Shown piece by piece: positions 8,598-16,747 of a DNA stretch of 64,000 nucleotides; within the stretch, counting starts at the first letter, position 1, and every line of letters begins with the position of its first letter. The position numbers were made by a program, and so were the translations under genes. Below the pieces are notes generated by a model. That model made no database searches and had not been told where the DNA came from. It saw only the letters and a program-made list of their open reading frames with translations. Source of the stretch: Pseudochrobactrum sp. sp1633 (GTDB lineage Bacteria > Pseudomonadota > Alphaproteobacteria > Rhizobiales > Rhizobiaceae); NCBI RefSeq assembly GCF_030376605.1, contig NZ_JARRAE010000009.1, positions 62,001 to 126,000 of the forward strand. The letters run 5' to 3'.

Positions 8598-8990
8598 CGT
8601 CCGTGAACGGGACTTATTATGCAGAATATTTTTTATTGCATTGATTGCAAGTATAATAAAAACGAAACCGGTTACTGGAAAAAATGCCGATAGGACCTTT
8701 TCAGGTCAAAACCTCTCTATGCCTGGCAAGAGACTTCAAATTTAATAGTTATTTCAGAATGTGCGTAATGTTTTTTATCATTCGGGGCAGTCATTAATTC
8801 CTGCCTGCGCCATGATAACGGGCGGATATTACGGCGTAGATTGTGATCAATCTGTGGTGAAGTTTCAACGTTGATTAAACCGCGGAAAACTCTCATCCTA
8901 AATACTGTAATTACAAATTTTATAAGGATTGGTGAGTTTTACTCTAATTAATCTAAGCTGTCATTTCTAAGGCAATGAAACTGATAAATA
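8598..8990. other. AT-rich intergenic region with two palindromes
   Basis: No convincing gene is present. A 15-bp palindrome at 8636-8650 (TTGCA-TTGAT-TGCAA) sits just upstream of the small membrane gene and ATPase and is a plausible operator. A second inverted repeat at 8838-8853 (AGATTG-TGAT-CAATCT) is isolated. A GACCT/AGGTC hairpin lies near 8693-8706. The left junction of the integrative element probably falls somewhere in this stretch, but no copy of the tRNA-Val core is visible. Confidence 0.4.
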
Positions 8991-9281
8991 TTATGCCACC
9001 CCTCCACCACATAATGCTGCAATGCTATTCAACTCTTGCTGGACAGCACGCGAAAAGCCTGAAAGCTGTTCATGCTGCTGCTCGGCCGTCAGACCAATTC
9101 GGATGAGGTGTTTGCGGTTAGCGGCGATGACTTGCTTCCAGTACAAATCTGCATCCTCACCTTGTTTTTTGAAAAGCAGATAGGCAGTACGCCGGACCTT
9201 GCCAATTCTGGCATCGAGGGGAAATACTAATACCTTGGGCTCTGGCTGCCAGTCCAAAAGAGGAAGTTTAGAGCGAGACAT
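8991..9281 (-). CDS. DUF6074 family protein
   Basis: A 96-aa protein beginning MSRSKLPLLDW, with FPLDARIGKVRRTAYLL and YWKQVIAANRKHLIRIGL. This is the conserved pattern of DUF6074 proteins, common in mobile regions of Rhizobiales and of unknown function. The ATG at 9281 follows GGGAGG with 7-nt spacing. An earlier in-frame ATG at 9305 has no such site. The family often sits next to the winged-helix protein type found upstream here. The first of five palindromic repeats lies in its upstream region. Confidence 0.7.
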   Translation of the reverse strand: MSRSKLPLLDWQPEPKVLVFPLDARIGKVRRTAYLLFKKQGEDADLYWKQVIAANRKHLIRIGLTAEQQHEQLSGFSRAVQQELNSIAALCGGGVA

Positions 9282-9321
9282 GCAGAAGCCTCCCAAGACC
9301 ACCATACATGGTAACTAATAC

Positions 9322-9470
9322 TGTACGCTCCAAGCATACGATGAGAGCATGAAATTCAGCATTATGGTGTGCCATAAGCATACGCTCCGGCGTTAATGGT
9401 ACGCTCTAAGCGTACCTTGTTTTCGAAATGGTGTGCTGTGGGCGTACCATTGGTATGCTCTAAGCGTACC
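9322..9470. repeat. Five phased 19-bp palindromic repeats (iteron-like)
   Basis: Copies start at 9322, 9366, 9398, 9430 and 9452. The consensus is GGTAYGCTCTAAGCRTACC; the best copy (9398-9416) is a near-perfect palindrome with arms GGTACGCT and AGCGTACC. Start-to-start distances are 44, 32, 32 and 22 bp, close to four, three, three and two helical turns. The last three lie in the 3' coding end of the winged-helix gene, the second overlaps its stop, and the first is in the DUF6074 upstream region. Such spacing suggests cooperative binding by one protein, as in iteron origins or an operator array. Confidence 0.75.
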
Positions 9471-9901
9471 GCTGTTTTTTCTGTCGGCGGCTGCCAAGAC
9501 ATAAATTCCTTGGAGCCTCCGGACAAAACTTTCACCGGCACATCACGAGGCAATTCAGTCAGCTCCCATCGCGTTGCCCTTCCATTGCCACTACCAGTAC
9601 GAGAAACTTTCCAATCAAACGCTCCTTTAACAGTAGCTTTGATTAACCCTTTTTCTTGAAGTCCAGTAAAAGCTGTGCTGATCGGGCGATTGCTGCATTG
9701 TAATAATTCCTGCGCCTCTCGATGCGACATTGAAATATCACCATTATTCTTGCCGTTATATCGTCGCTTAATCTCAATATAGAGGGCCTTTTCATAGACT
9801 GTCGCATACTGCCATGCGGCTGACTTCATGAACCACTCATACATTTGGAAATAACGCCCCTCAGATGTGCTGCGGCCTTTGTTGTTATGCTTTCTGGTCA
9901 T
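9362..9901 (-). CDS. Winged-helix (HTH) protein of an integrative element, possible Rep-like protein
   Basis: A 179-aa protein with a wHTH of a type common on alphaproteobacterial mobile elements. The segment EKALYIEIKRRYNGKNNGDISMSHREAQELL is followed by SNRPISTAFTGLQEKGLIK and an ATRWELTE wing. The ATG at 9901 has a GAAGG-type site just upstream; an upstream in-frame start would add an unrelated 52-residue extension. The C-terminal tail contains the near-repeated peptides VRLEHT and VRLERT, because it is encoded by the 19-bp DNA repeats. The combination of a DNA-binding protein and iteron-like repeats suggests a replication initiator or self-regulator. This is not proven. Confidence 0.65.
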   Translation of the reverse strand: MTRKHNNKGRSTSEGRYFQMYEWFMKSAAWQYATVYEKALYIEIKRRYNGKNNGDISMSHREAQELLQCSNRPISTAFTGLQEKGLIKATVKGAFDWKVSRTGSGNGRATRWELTELPRDVPVKVLSGGSKEFMSWQPPTEKTAVRLEHTNGTPTAHHFENKVRLERTINAGAYAYGTP

Positions 9902-10013
9902 ACCGCCTTCTTTCTGGCCTGCGCTGCCGCAAGGCACTTGTCGGCCTGCTTTTCGTGCCAAGTAGCCATAATCAGGTGAACGCGTCCCATCAGGATTAGA
10001 ACCAAACGCATGC

Positions 10014-10400
10014 TCAATTCCCCCTGTTCTGATCGAGAGCAAGGCTCCATGTATCAAGCGTGGATCCGATAAATCGCTGCAAGTGTGATGCGGCGAAGAT
10101 CATGTTCGATACATCGCTTTCGCTGATGAAATAATATTCACGGTGACCAGTGACGGCCGAGTGATCTTTGTCAAAAATATCATGGAGCAACCTGCCGAGG
10201 ATTGAAGCCATATTCTTTGAATCGTTGATCGGCTCCTCGAGATCAAATAGCGCTGTTTGCGATTGCCGGCCGCCTGTTGCAGACTGGCCGGTATTGGTGT
10301 TATTAGTTCCCATGTTCTTCATTCCTGCTACGGTTTGGTTTGAACTCTGGCTCGGTTTTGAGGTTGCCGCCTCTGCCGAGCCTTTTGTTTTTCGGCTCAT
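10014..10400 (-). CDS. Hypothetical protein of the integrative element
   Basis: A 128-aa protein with no recognised family. Its first half is low-complexity (Ser, Thr, Asn and Gln rich) and likely disordered. The second half is folded-looking (LFDLEEPINDSKNMASILGRLL, then a C-terminal SDVSNMIFAASHLQRFIGSTLD helix). The start at 10400 overlaps the 3' end of the AlpA-like gene by 4 bases (ATGA type), supporting coupled translation. It lies between the AlpA-like and winged-helix genes in the same direction, so it probably belongs to the same transcript. Confidence 0.6.
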   Translation of the reverse strand: MSRKTKGSAEAATSKPSQSSNQTVAGMKNMGTNNTNTGQSATGGRQSQTALFDLEEPINDSKNMASILGRLLHDIFDKDHSAVTGHREYYFISESDVSNMIFAASHLQRFIGSTLDTWSLALDQNRGN

Positions 10401-10627
10401 GCCAAGCTTCGTTCCGCTGTCGAACTGACAGGCTTTGACAGCCGAGCCTCTGCCCACACGTCTAAATCATCGACATGATACAAAGGTGTCCGGCCGGAAT
10501 ATTGCATGGCGGGACCTCCACCGACGGTGGCCATCTTGTTGAGCGTTTTAAACGCAATAGGGATGCCGAATTTGCTCATCAAGTATGCAGGAACTTCTTT
10601 GCGGCGAAGGCGTGGACGATCATTCAT
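10397..10627 (-). CDS. AlpA/excisionase-like small DNA-binding protein
   Basis: A 76-aa protein of the helix-turn-helix excisionase/AlpA type: RLRRKEVPAYLMSKFGIPIAFKTLNKMATVGGGP, then YSGRTPLYHVDDLDVWAEARL. Proteins of this form act as recombination directionality factors or regulators of integrase genes. It is divergent from the ribbon-helix-helix gene, with two inverted repeats in the 128-bp spacer. It is the first gene of the minus-strand set that runs to DUF6074. Confidence 0.7.
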   Translation of the reverse strand: MNDRPRLRRKEVPAYLMSKFGIPIAFKTLNKMATVGGGPAMQYSGRTPLYHVDDLDVWAEARLSKPVSSTAERSLA

Positions 10628-10656
10628 AATTTATTAAATCCTATTGAGGTAAGCAT

Positions 10657-10674
10657 GATGGCACAAATGCCATC
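10657..10674. promoter_or_regulatory. Perfect 18-bp inverted repeat, operator candidate A
   Basis: GATGGCA-CAAA-TGCCATC, 30 bp upstream of the AlpA-like start. The related repeat at 10715-10732 lies symmetrically before the divergent gene. It is a likely operator of the ribbon-helix-helix protein, which is inference from position. Confidence 0.6.
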
Positions 10675-10714
10675 ACTGGAATATCCAGCAATAGAATGCT
10701 TTAGTCAAGCACAT

Positions 10715-10732
10715 AGTGGCATTGATGCCATC
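10715..10732. promoter_or_regulatory. Related inverted repeat, operator candidate B
   Basis: The core TGGCAT-TG-ATGCCA (10717-10730) is the same sequence family as operator candidate A on the opposite strand. It lies 24 bp before the ATG of the ribbon-helix-helix gene. The centres of the two sites are 58 bp apart, suitable for repression of both divergent promoters. Confidence 0.55.
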
Positions 10733-10755
10733 CGTAATGTGGAGCAAAACAGTTT

Positions 10756-11193
10756 ATGATTAAAAAACAAGCCGCTAAAGATCAGGAGAAATTTGTTGTT
10801 CGCCTCCCAGAAGGCATGAGAGATCGAATAAAGGTCAAAGCTGATCGCGCTGGCATGTCCATGAATGAGGCAATCGTATGGTGCCTTGATCAGTATTTCC
10901 CAGAACCTAAATCCCTTGAAGCTAAAATTAACGAGCTAGTTGAAATGGTCGCCCTCCTGAAAGGGGATGATACCAATAAGGCCGTAGGCGATCTAACAGC
11001 GGAAATACATAACACACTAAATGATCTTGGTGGCAAAGGCGTGACGGCACCTGTAGACTTTAAAAAAGCGGTAAATGAGCGCTTCATGCAATGGAAGGAA
11101 TGGGAAGCTGAGAATTGGAGCTCAGAACATCAAAACCCATTTGACGATAGCCTTTATCCGGATGATGACCCGTTTGATCTGGACAAAAAATAA
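10756..11193 (+). CDS. Arc-family ribbon-helix-helix DNA-binding protein
   Basis: A 145-aa protein. Residues 10-50 fit the Arc/MetJ fold: a beta strand EKFVVRLPEGMRDRIKVKADRAG followed by MSMNEAIVWCLDQYF. A charged, mostly helical segment follows, and the C-terminus is acidic (FDDSLYPDDDPFDLDKK). It is the only plus-strand gene of the element. It likely controls its own promoter and that of the AlpA-like gene via the two inverted repeats between them. It could also be a partition or antirepression component. Confidence 0.75.
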   Translation: MIKKQAAKDQEKFVVRLPEGMRDRIKVKADRAGMSMNEAIVWCLDQYFPEPKSLEAKINELVEMVALLKGDDTNKAVGDLTAEIHNTLNDLGGKGVTAPVDFKKAVNERFMQWKEWEAENWSSEHQNPFDDSLYPDDDPFDLDKK

Positions 11194-11325
11194 CCGGCTC
11201 TGATTTAAGCCGGTCGGGGGGCCGCCCCAAGGTTGGCACCTTCAAGGGTATTACACCCGCGCAGATCAACTTACGAATTCCGGACGATGATGCAAACCAT
11301 ACAAATTTGTCCAGTTTACACGTCC

Positions 11326-12570
11326 TCAATTTGTGGGCGTACCCATTTGTCGTTCAATTTCCTCAGCAATTTTATCCGCTGCCGCAATAAGCACACTATC
11401 CAGCCGGTGAGTATATCGGCTTGTGATGCCACTGCCAGAGTGACCAAGCATTGCCCCAATGGTGCTATCTGAGAAGCCCAAATCAGCTCCGACACTGGCA
11501 AACGAGTGGCGAAGCACATGTGGGGTTACATCATAGAAACCAGCAGATTTAAAGATACCGCGGTAATAGCGTTTAATACCAGCATAGGCGCGATCTTCGA
11601 GCCGATCTGATGGAAAGACAAACTTATAGTTGGAAGTCCTAGACAGGCTTTTAAGAAGCTTCGCAGCGGGTACACCGAGTGGGCGAACAGATTTACCGGT
11701 CTTGCTATCTTCGAGCGTCAGGAGACTATTTGTCAGATCAACCTCTGACCATTTCAGGTTTTCTATTTCACCGATCCGGCAGCCGGTTAATGCAGCCAGC
11801 CGCAATGCAGCCGCACCTTGCCACGCCTTAGCCTCAGCATCACGCAATGCCCGTCCGAATGCTGCATATTCTTCTGGTCGCAAGCGCCGCTCTCTCCTAC
11901 CGATAACGGGCTTCTTTACGCCATAGGTCGGATTGCTCTCTATAGCGCCCTCAGACACCGCGTAGGAGAGAATTGCTCCCAGAGTGGCCGCTGTACGTGT
12001 AGCAATACCAGCACCGCCAGAAATGCGAATACGGCCTCTTAATTTACCCGATGGCGCGATGTCCTTCGCCGTCTTGCCTGCCGTTACATCACGAATGAAT
12101 TTTACGATATCTGCACGGGTCAGGTCGATAACAAGTTTCTTGCCAAGTAATGGAATGATATGCGCATCAACCGCACTTTTATCTGTAGCGACTGTGCTCA
12201 GCTTCTTTGGCCGACCACCGCGACCGATAATCAACCCTTTGCTGGCCGCAGTGATATAATCATTACATAGCTCTGCAACGGCCAGGGATTTTCTGCGGGT
12301 TTTACGCTCAAGAATAGGATCATCACCTCGGATCGTATCGCCCAGCGTTGTGATAGCAATCTTGCGAGCTTCATCTGCTGTAATGGCGCCGTGACGACCG
12401 ATTGTCATTCTGCGCCGCGCACCATCAGCAGTTCTGTAATCAACGATATAAGACTTAGAGCCTGCCGGATTAATCGCTACACCAAAGCCTTTGAGATCAG
12501 AACACCAGACAGTATATTGCTTTTCTTTTGGTTCAGATTTATCGACAGCTGTTTTTGTAAGCTTAGGCAT
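11326..12570 (-). CDS. int: Tyrosine-family site-specific integrase
   Basis: A 414-aa integrase of the P4/tRNA-targeting class. It has an N-terminal arm-binding domain (DUF4102-like, KGFGVAINPAGSKSYIVDYR), a SAM-like core-binding domain (about 95-210) and a catalytic domain. The catalytic residues are Arg265 (TGCRIGEI), His351 and Arg354 (HVLRH), His377 (LGHSG) and the nucleophile Tyr386 (SRYTH). All are present, so the enzyme is probably active. Its start is about 170 bp from the tRNA-Val remnant that should be its attachment site. It is convergent with the ribbon-helix-helix gene. Confidence 0.92.
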   Translation of the reverse strand: MPKLTKTAVDKSEPKEKQYTVWCSDLKGFGVAINPAGSKSYIVDYRTADGARRRMTIGRHGAITADEARKIAITTLGDTIRGDDPILERKTRRKSLAVAELCNDYITAASKGLIIGRGGRPKKLSTVATDKSAVDAHIIPLLGKKLVIDLTRADIVKFIRDVTAGKTAKDIAPSGKLRGRIRISGGAGIATRTAATLGAILSYAVSEGAIESNPTYGVKKPVIGRRERRLRPEEYAAFGRALRDAEAKAWQGAAALRLAALTGCRIGEIENLKWSEVDLTNSLLTLEDSKTGKSVRPLGVPAAKLLKSLSRTSNYKFVFPSDRLEDRAYAGIKRYYRGIFKSAGFYDVTPHVLRHSFASVGADLGFSDSTIGAMLGHSGSGITSRYTHRLDSVLIAAADKIAEEIERQMGTPTN

Positions 12571-12740
12571 AGCACGACCCCAACACTCATGGATTACTCA
12601 CCAAATGCTCACCACAAACTGGAATACATTGGAAGCCTTGCGAAAATGAAAAACAACGCAGCACCACATTAAGTCATTGTTTTTGAATAAAAAAGAAAAC
12701 TGAAATAAATATATGGAAACTTTAGAAAGTCATAAGCAGG
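12571..12740. other. Integrase upstream region (attP arm side)
   Basis: An AT-rich 170-bp region between the integrase start and the tRNA-Val core, with no coding frame of note. By analogy it should hold the integrase promoter and arm-type binding sites. No clear direct repeats were recognised by eye. Confidence 0.35.
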
Positions 12741-12789
12741 TACATTGACATTGTAGGGGTCACAGGTTCAATCCCTGTTACGCCCACCA
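12741..12789 (+). other. attR: Attachment site: 3' half of a tRNA-Val(GAC) gene (attR)
   Basis: The sequence reads as the 3' part of a tRNA. The anticodon loop TTGACAT (12745-12751, anticodon GAC) is followed by stem TGTAG, variable loop GGGTC, T stem-loop ACAGG-TTCAATC-CCTGT, acceptor strand TACGCCC and encoded ACCA (12786-12789). The 5' half (expected to start GGGCGTA) is absent, so this is not a functional tRNA gene. It marks the end of an element integrated into the 3' end of a tRNA-Val gene, whose intact copy should lie to the left. Confidence 0.85.
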
Positions 12790-12982
12790 TCCGAATCCCC
12801 TCTCTTATCTGAAGAATAAGCAACTGAAAACATCAACGAATAATGTTGTTCGGTGGATTATAATTTTTTATAAATTCTGACTTTAGTGCGAAAGCGCCCG
12901 TCAAGCCACTTCACAAAACACCTCTTCTCCCAATAATGCCCACACTGATCTCTGATTTGCATATCATTCAAAATGATAGCGC
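12790..12982. other. Intergenic region right of attR
   Basis: No gene, repeat or regulatory site is recognised between the tRNA remnant and the DUF6683-like remnant. This should be the original chromosome downstream of the tRNA-Val gene. Confidence 0.4.
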
Positions 12983-13488
12983 TTAATGAAATCCCGCTTT
13001 TGTTACTCTAATTTGACGGAGATTAAGGCTCATTTCATTTTGAAACCGTGTGACCGCAGCATCACTCAAACGGCGGATAATCATCTTATCTCCGCGTTTA
13101 ATGACATCAACATAAGCCGCTTGCTGAAGCAAGAAATGCAACATGAATTTTCCGCAGGTTGCTGCCGCTCGCTATTGCTGAGACGTACAAACCTGACATC
13201 ACTCCCCAGAGCCTGCTGCACTTGCTTCCAAATGACCAGAACTTCTGCACGGCTGTTCTCACGGCCATTGGCCTTCATCCAGTTCAGAGTCCAATAGGCC
13301 GCCAAAGCATCAGCCACATCACCGGAACGCAGCCCGCCGGCCTTTACAATATCAGCCCAATTGGCGGCAGGATCCTTACGCTGTAACAACTCGTGCACTT
13401 GCTGCGAGGCTTGCTTCCCGACGTTTGTGCTACGTAAGCTATGATGTGCCAAGAATGAGCCTTCAACTGCATTAAACATATGCAGCAT
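12983..13488 (-). pseudogene. Frameshifted, N-terminally truncated DUF6683-like gene
   Basis: The 5' part (13488 to about 13150) reads LAHHSLRSTNVGKQ, then AGGLRSGDVADALAAYWTLNWMKANG, the DUF6683 pattern in which a helix is followed by DVADAYAVYW-type motifs. Near 13146-13150 the frame changes by one base. The continuation reads GKFMLHFLLQQAAYVDVIKRGDK and ends EMSLNLRQIRVTKAGFH at 12983, the expected family C-terminus. No signal peptide or proper start is present, so both ends indicate decay. The family is periplasmic and of unknown function. The assignment is from memory of the family pattern. Confidence 0.55.
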
Positions 13489-13499
13489 CTATTATTGAC

Positions 13500-13535
13500 T
13501 GTATTTAAATTAATGAGTGTATTTAAATTAATGAG
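13500..13535. repeat. Tandem 18-bp duplication
   Basis: TGTATTTAAATTAATGAG occurs twice head to tail (13500-13517 and 13518-13535), between the two gene remnants and at the truncated 5' end of the DUF6683-like remnant. It is probably a slippage product. Confidence 0.8.
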
Positions 13536-13620
13536 TGTAATTTTCCCGTCCAAATACGCTGATGTTTAACGTCATATTCAATAAGGCAGTCTCACTTATC
13601 CTGTGAGTTGAACCACTATC

Positions 13621-14090
13621 ATGACCCTACGCAAAGCACTGGTAATTAAGATCACTCTTGCAGTTGCATTATTGCAAGGCACCACGACTTTGCAGCAAAT
13701 AAAGGGCTGGATACTTTCATCGACGCTACAGCTGAAATTAATGCAGCAAAACTCGATGCGCTGGCACTATCGGTGGAGACTGATCTGCCGGATACTGCCA
13801 ATCATTTACAAACCAGTCTTGGAGGCCGCAAAGCATTACAGCGCTATACATTAGCCATGCTGACATATGGTCAGGCAGAGCGCTTGGTACGACAATGGGC
13901 AGCGCTCATCGCGGACACTGACAGATTGGGCAAGGCAGAAAATAAAGATGGCAGTGTTTGGTATCCTCATGCAATCATGCCGGTTTTTTCGCAGGCGGCA
14001 ATAGGCAGCCCTCAGCCACTCCCCGCAAACTATTCTGACCTTCAGTTCATGAGCGGGTTGAACACCACCTGCATCCGGTCAAGGCATTGA
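13621..14090 (+). pseudogene. Frameshifted remnant of an exported protein gene
   Basis: An ATG at 13621 starts a typical signal peptide (MTLRKALVIKITLAVALLQG), but the frame then loses sense. A different frame from about 13683 encodes a continuous helical protein (ANKGLDTFIDATAEINAAKL, then GRKALQRYTLAMLTYGQAERLVRQW) to a stop at 14090. The join near 13680 needs a one-base frame change. The C-terminus may also be altered. No family is recognised. It is divergent from the DUF6683-like remnant, and both may be leftovers of one lost locus next to the element. Confidence 0.5.
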
Positions 14091-14384
14091 GGACTGGTTT
14101 GCGTAGGCGCTTCCTCCCGTATCAAAACCAACTCGCTCCGCTTTTGATCCGGCTTTGTGCGCCGGTTCTGTTCGTTAAATAATTTTATCTGTACGCGAGA
14201 GCCGTCTGCACACTCGTTAGCATCAAGTGCTTCAATATTTGCATCAGCAAAAACATATATAATATCAATTCATAATCAGTTTGTTCTGACGCAAAGACGC
14301 GTCCGGCCACTTCGTTAAAGTCCACAGTCATGAACCGCCAACAGTACTTCTGTTGCGGAAGCAGGCTTGCAGTGGATATTTAAC
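14091..14384. other. nosR upstream region
   Basis: A 294-bp spacer between the decayed gene and nosR. It contains the TTG-N8-CAA box at 14281-14294 and no coding frame. The DNA between the box and the ATG (about 90 bp) should hold the nos promoter. Confidence 0.5.
14281..14294. promoter_or_regulatory. Candidate NnrR/FNR-family box of the nos operon
   Basis: TTTG-TTCTGACG-CAAA (14280-14295) fits the TTG-N8-CAA Crp/Fnr half-site arrangement. It differs by a single base from the box upstream of the DUF2249 gene (26755-26768). The position, 90-104 bp before nosR, is typical for class II activation of nos genes by NnrR or FNR-type proteins. Confidence 0.65.
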
Positions 14385-16724
14385 ATGAACCGCATTCATA
14401 ACCGTCAGGCACACCCGTTCAGCAGGCTGATCCGGATGCTCTGTATTTTGATCTGTGGTTTGTTCATCATCCATGCACCTGCCCATGCAGCACAACTGGA
14501 TAAATATCTGCCTGCGCTAAAAGTGCAGGACGTCTTTCAGGAGGCGACCCGCATCGGCACCCCGCAAGGTGAGCCGCCGATTGCGCCGGTTTTTAAAGAT
14601 CAGGATCTGCTGGGCTATGTTTATCTGAACTCGGACTTCACCAGTTCGGTCGGTTATTCCGGTAAACCTATCCATATCATCGTCGGTATTGATGTTAACG
14701 GCATTATCCGTGGCATTAAGCTGGTGGATCACAAGGAGCCGATTGTTCTGATCGGTATCCCCGAAGCTAAAGTCGTCGCTGCGCTCAACTCGCTCATCAA
14801 TAGTAATTTCAGCGATGTTGCCGCAGGAACTGTCAAGCCGCCACAGGTGGAGATTGTCAGCGGTGCAACCGTTACAGTTTTGGTGATGGGTGACAGCGTG
14901 GTGCGCTCTGCTGTCGGGCTGATCCGTAGCGGCCGTATCGGCAACCAGCCTTCTTCTGCGCAAGCTATCGTGCCGCAGGAAATACGTAGTGTTGATCTGT
15001 CCAAAAAAGAAATCCGCGACTGGCAGGAACTGACCGGTGACGGCTCTGTGCGCAGTCTGAAACTCAGCGTTGGTGAGGTAACGCAAGCCTTCGCAGATGC
15101 AAAGCATCAGGAAGCTGCAAACAAACCTGAAACATCTGACCCGAATGATCAGTTTATCGAGCTCTATGTCGCGCCGGTTTCCGTGCCGTCTATCGGCCTC
15201 AGCCTGCTGGGTCAGGCCGGTTACGAGCAGATGCAGAAACACCTGAAACCCGGACAGCAGGCCGTGCTGGTTGCCGGTGACGGTGCCTATTCCTTCAAAG
15301 GATCGGGCTATGTGCGCGGCGGGATTTTTGACCGTATCGAACTGTTGCAGGACGGTCAGGGCATCCGCTTTCGCGACAAAAATCATACACGCATCGGTGA
15401 GATCGCTGCGGATGGTGCGCCGAAGCTGCGGGAAATCGCGCTGTTCACAGTGCCGGATGGCTTCACATTTGACGTCACAAAGCCGTGGGATCTGCAATTG
15501 CTGGTTCAGCGTGGTTTTGGTGCCCGTGACAAGGCCAGCATCTTCTATGAAATAGGTTACAACCTTCCCGATCAATATGTGACGGTCAGCAAACCCTCTG
15601 CCGCTCCTGAAGCTGCAACCAAAGCGCAGCCTGCAAAAGAAGCTGCCGCCGGCAATGACGGACCACACAAAAGCACTCCGGTCGGAGAAGGTACAATTCC
15701 GGACTTTTTCGGCGAGGACAATCCGCTCTGGATTAAAATGTGGCAGATGAACACGATCAATATTGTGATCACTGCTCTCGCTATTCTCGTGCTGGTTACA
15801 ATCTTCTTCTTCCAGAACCACCTCGTCAAACGCCCGCGCTTTTTCGCATGGGTCAGACGTGGCTACCTGCTGTTCATCCTCGTATGGCTGGGTTTCTATA
15901 CCAATACGCAATTGTCGGTCGTCAATGTTCTGACCTTCACCAACTCGCTTATTACCGGCTTTAACTGGGAGTTTTTCCTCACTTCCCCGCTCACATTCCT
16001 GTTGTGGGGTTCCGTTGCCGCCGGCCTGTTATTCTGGGGTCGCGGCCCGTTCTGCGGCTGGCTCTGCCCTTTCGGTGCCTTGCAGGAACTGACCAATACA
16101 ATCGCAAGATGGTTCAAGGTTCCGCAAATCACACTGCCGTGGGGTCTGCATGAACGCCTGTGGCCGATCAAATACATCATCTTCCTCGGCTTGTTCGGTC
16201 TGTCCCTTTATTCTGTCGCTCTGGCTGAAATCTTTGCCGAGGTTGAGCCGTTCAAAACCGCGATCATTCTGAAATTTGCACGGGAATGGCCATTCGTCAT
16301 CTATGCGCTGACTCTTCTGACTGCCGGATTATTCATCGAGCGTTTCTACTGCCGGTATCTGTGCCCGCTTGGCGCAGCGCTTGCGATCCCTGGCCGCATC
16401 CGCATGTTCGAATGGCTGAAACGCTGGCCGGATTGCGGCTCGCCATGTCAGCGTTGTGCAGTCGAATGTCCGGTGCAATCCATCCATCCGGAAGGCCAGA
16501 TCAATGTCAATGAATGCATCTACTGCATGCATTGTCAGGAGCTTTACCACGACGACCAGCGCTGCCCGCATATGATTCAGGTGCGCGTCAAACGTGAGAA
16601 ATTCGCCGCCCGCAACGCGCCTTACACACCACCGGCAGAGCGTGGCAGCAGCCAGTCAAAAACCGTCATCACCCATAACGGAAAGCCTGTCACCGGTGCG
16701 CCTGCACCGGATGCGGCATCCTGA
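14385..16724 (+). CDS. nosR: NosR, flavin/iron-sulfur membrane protein for N2O reduction
   Basis: A 779-aa polytopic protein. It has a signal sequence, then a periplasmic FMN-binding domain with SGAT (159-162), whose threonine carries covalent FMN. A membrane domain follows with two CxxxCP motifs (FCGWLCP near 554 and YCRYLCP near 652). The C-terminal cytoplasmic [4Fe-4S] clusters are [13 protein letters not shown] near 685 and ECIYCMHC. NosR passes electrons to NosZ and is needed for nosZ expression. The ATG at 14385 is preferred to a TTG at 14367. It heads the nos cluster. Confidence 0.97.
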   Translation: MNRIHNRQAHPFSRLIRMLCILICGLFIIHAPAHAAQLDKYLPALKVQDVFQEATRIGTPQGEPPIAPVFKDQDLLGYVYLNSDFTSSVGYSGKPIHIIVGIDVNGIIRGIKLVDHKEPIVLIGIPEAKVVAALNSLINSNFSDVAAGTVKPPQVEIVSGATVTVLVMGDSVVRSAVGLIRSGRIGNQPSSAQAIVPQEIRSVDLSKKEIRDWQELTGDGSVRSLKLSVGEVTQAFADAKHQEAANKPETSDPNDQFIELYVAPVSVPSIGLSLLGQAGYEQMQKHLKPGQQAVLVAGDGAYSFKGSGYVRGGIFDRIELLQDGQGIRFRDKNHTRIGEIAADGAPKLREIALFTVPDGFTFDVTKPWDLQLLVQRGFGARDKASIFYEIGYNLPDQYVTVSKPSAAPEAATKAQPAKEAAAGNDGPHKSTPVGEGTIPDFFGEDNPLWIKMWQMNTINIVITALAILVLVTIFFFQNHLVKRPRFFAWVRRGYLLFILVWLGFYTNTQLSVVNVLTFTNSLITGFNWEFFLTSPLTFLLWGSVAAGLLFWGRGPFCGWLCPFGALQELTNTIARWFKVPQITLPWGLHERLWPIKYIIFLGLFGLSLYSVALAEIFAEVEPFKTAIILKFAREWPFVIYALTLLTAGLFIERFYCRYLCPLGAALAIPGRIRMFEWLKRWPDCGSPCQRCAVECPVQSIHPEGQINVNECIYCMHCQELYHDDQRCPHMIQVRVKREKFAARNAPYTPPAERGSSQSKTVITHNGKPVTGAPAPDAAS

Positions 16725-16747
16725 AACTTTCAACTGGAGACAAAGCA

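Noticed and set aside
9322-9470. CRISPR array
   Set aside because: Repeats are 19 bp with spacings of 3-25 bp between them, lie partly in a coding sequence, and no cas genes are nearby.
12716-12789. A complete tRNA-Val gene
   Set aside because: Only the anticodon loop to CCA part matches; the 5' acceptor and D arm (expected GGGCGTA start) are missing, so it is an attachment-site copy.
14517-15911. A 464-codon open frame antisense to nosR
   Set aside because: It overlaps a complete and well-conserved nosR, has no coherent domain and its residue composition is that of a reverse-complement shadow.
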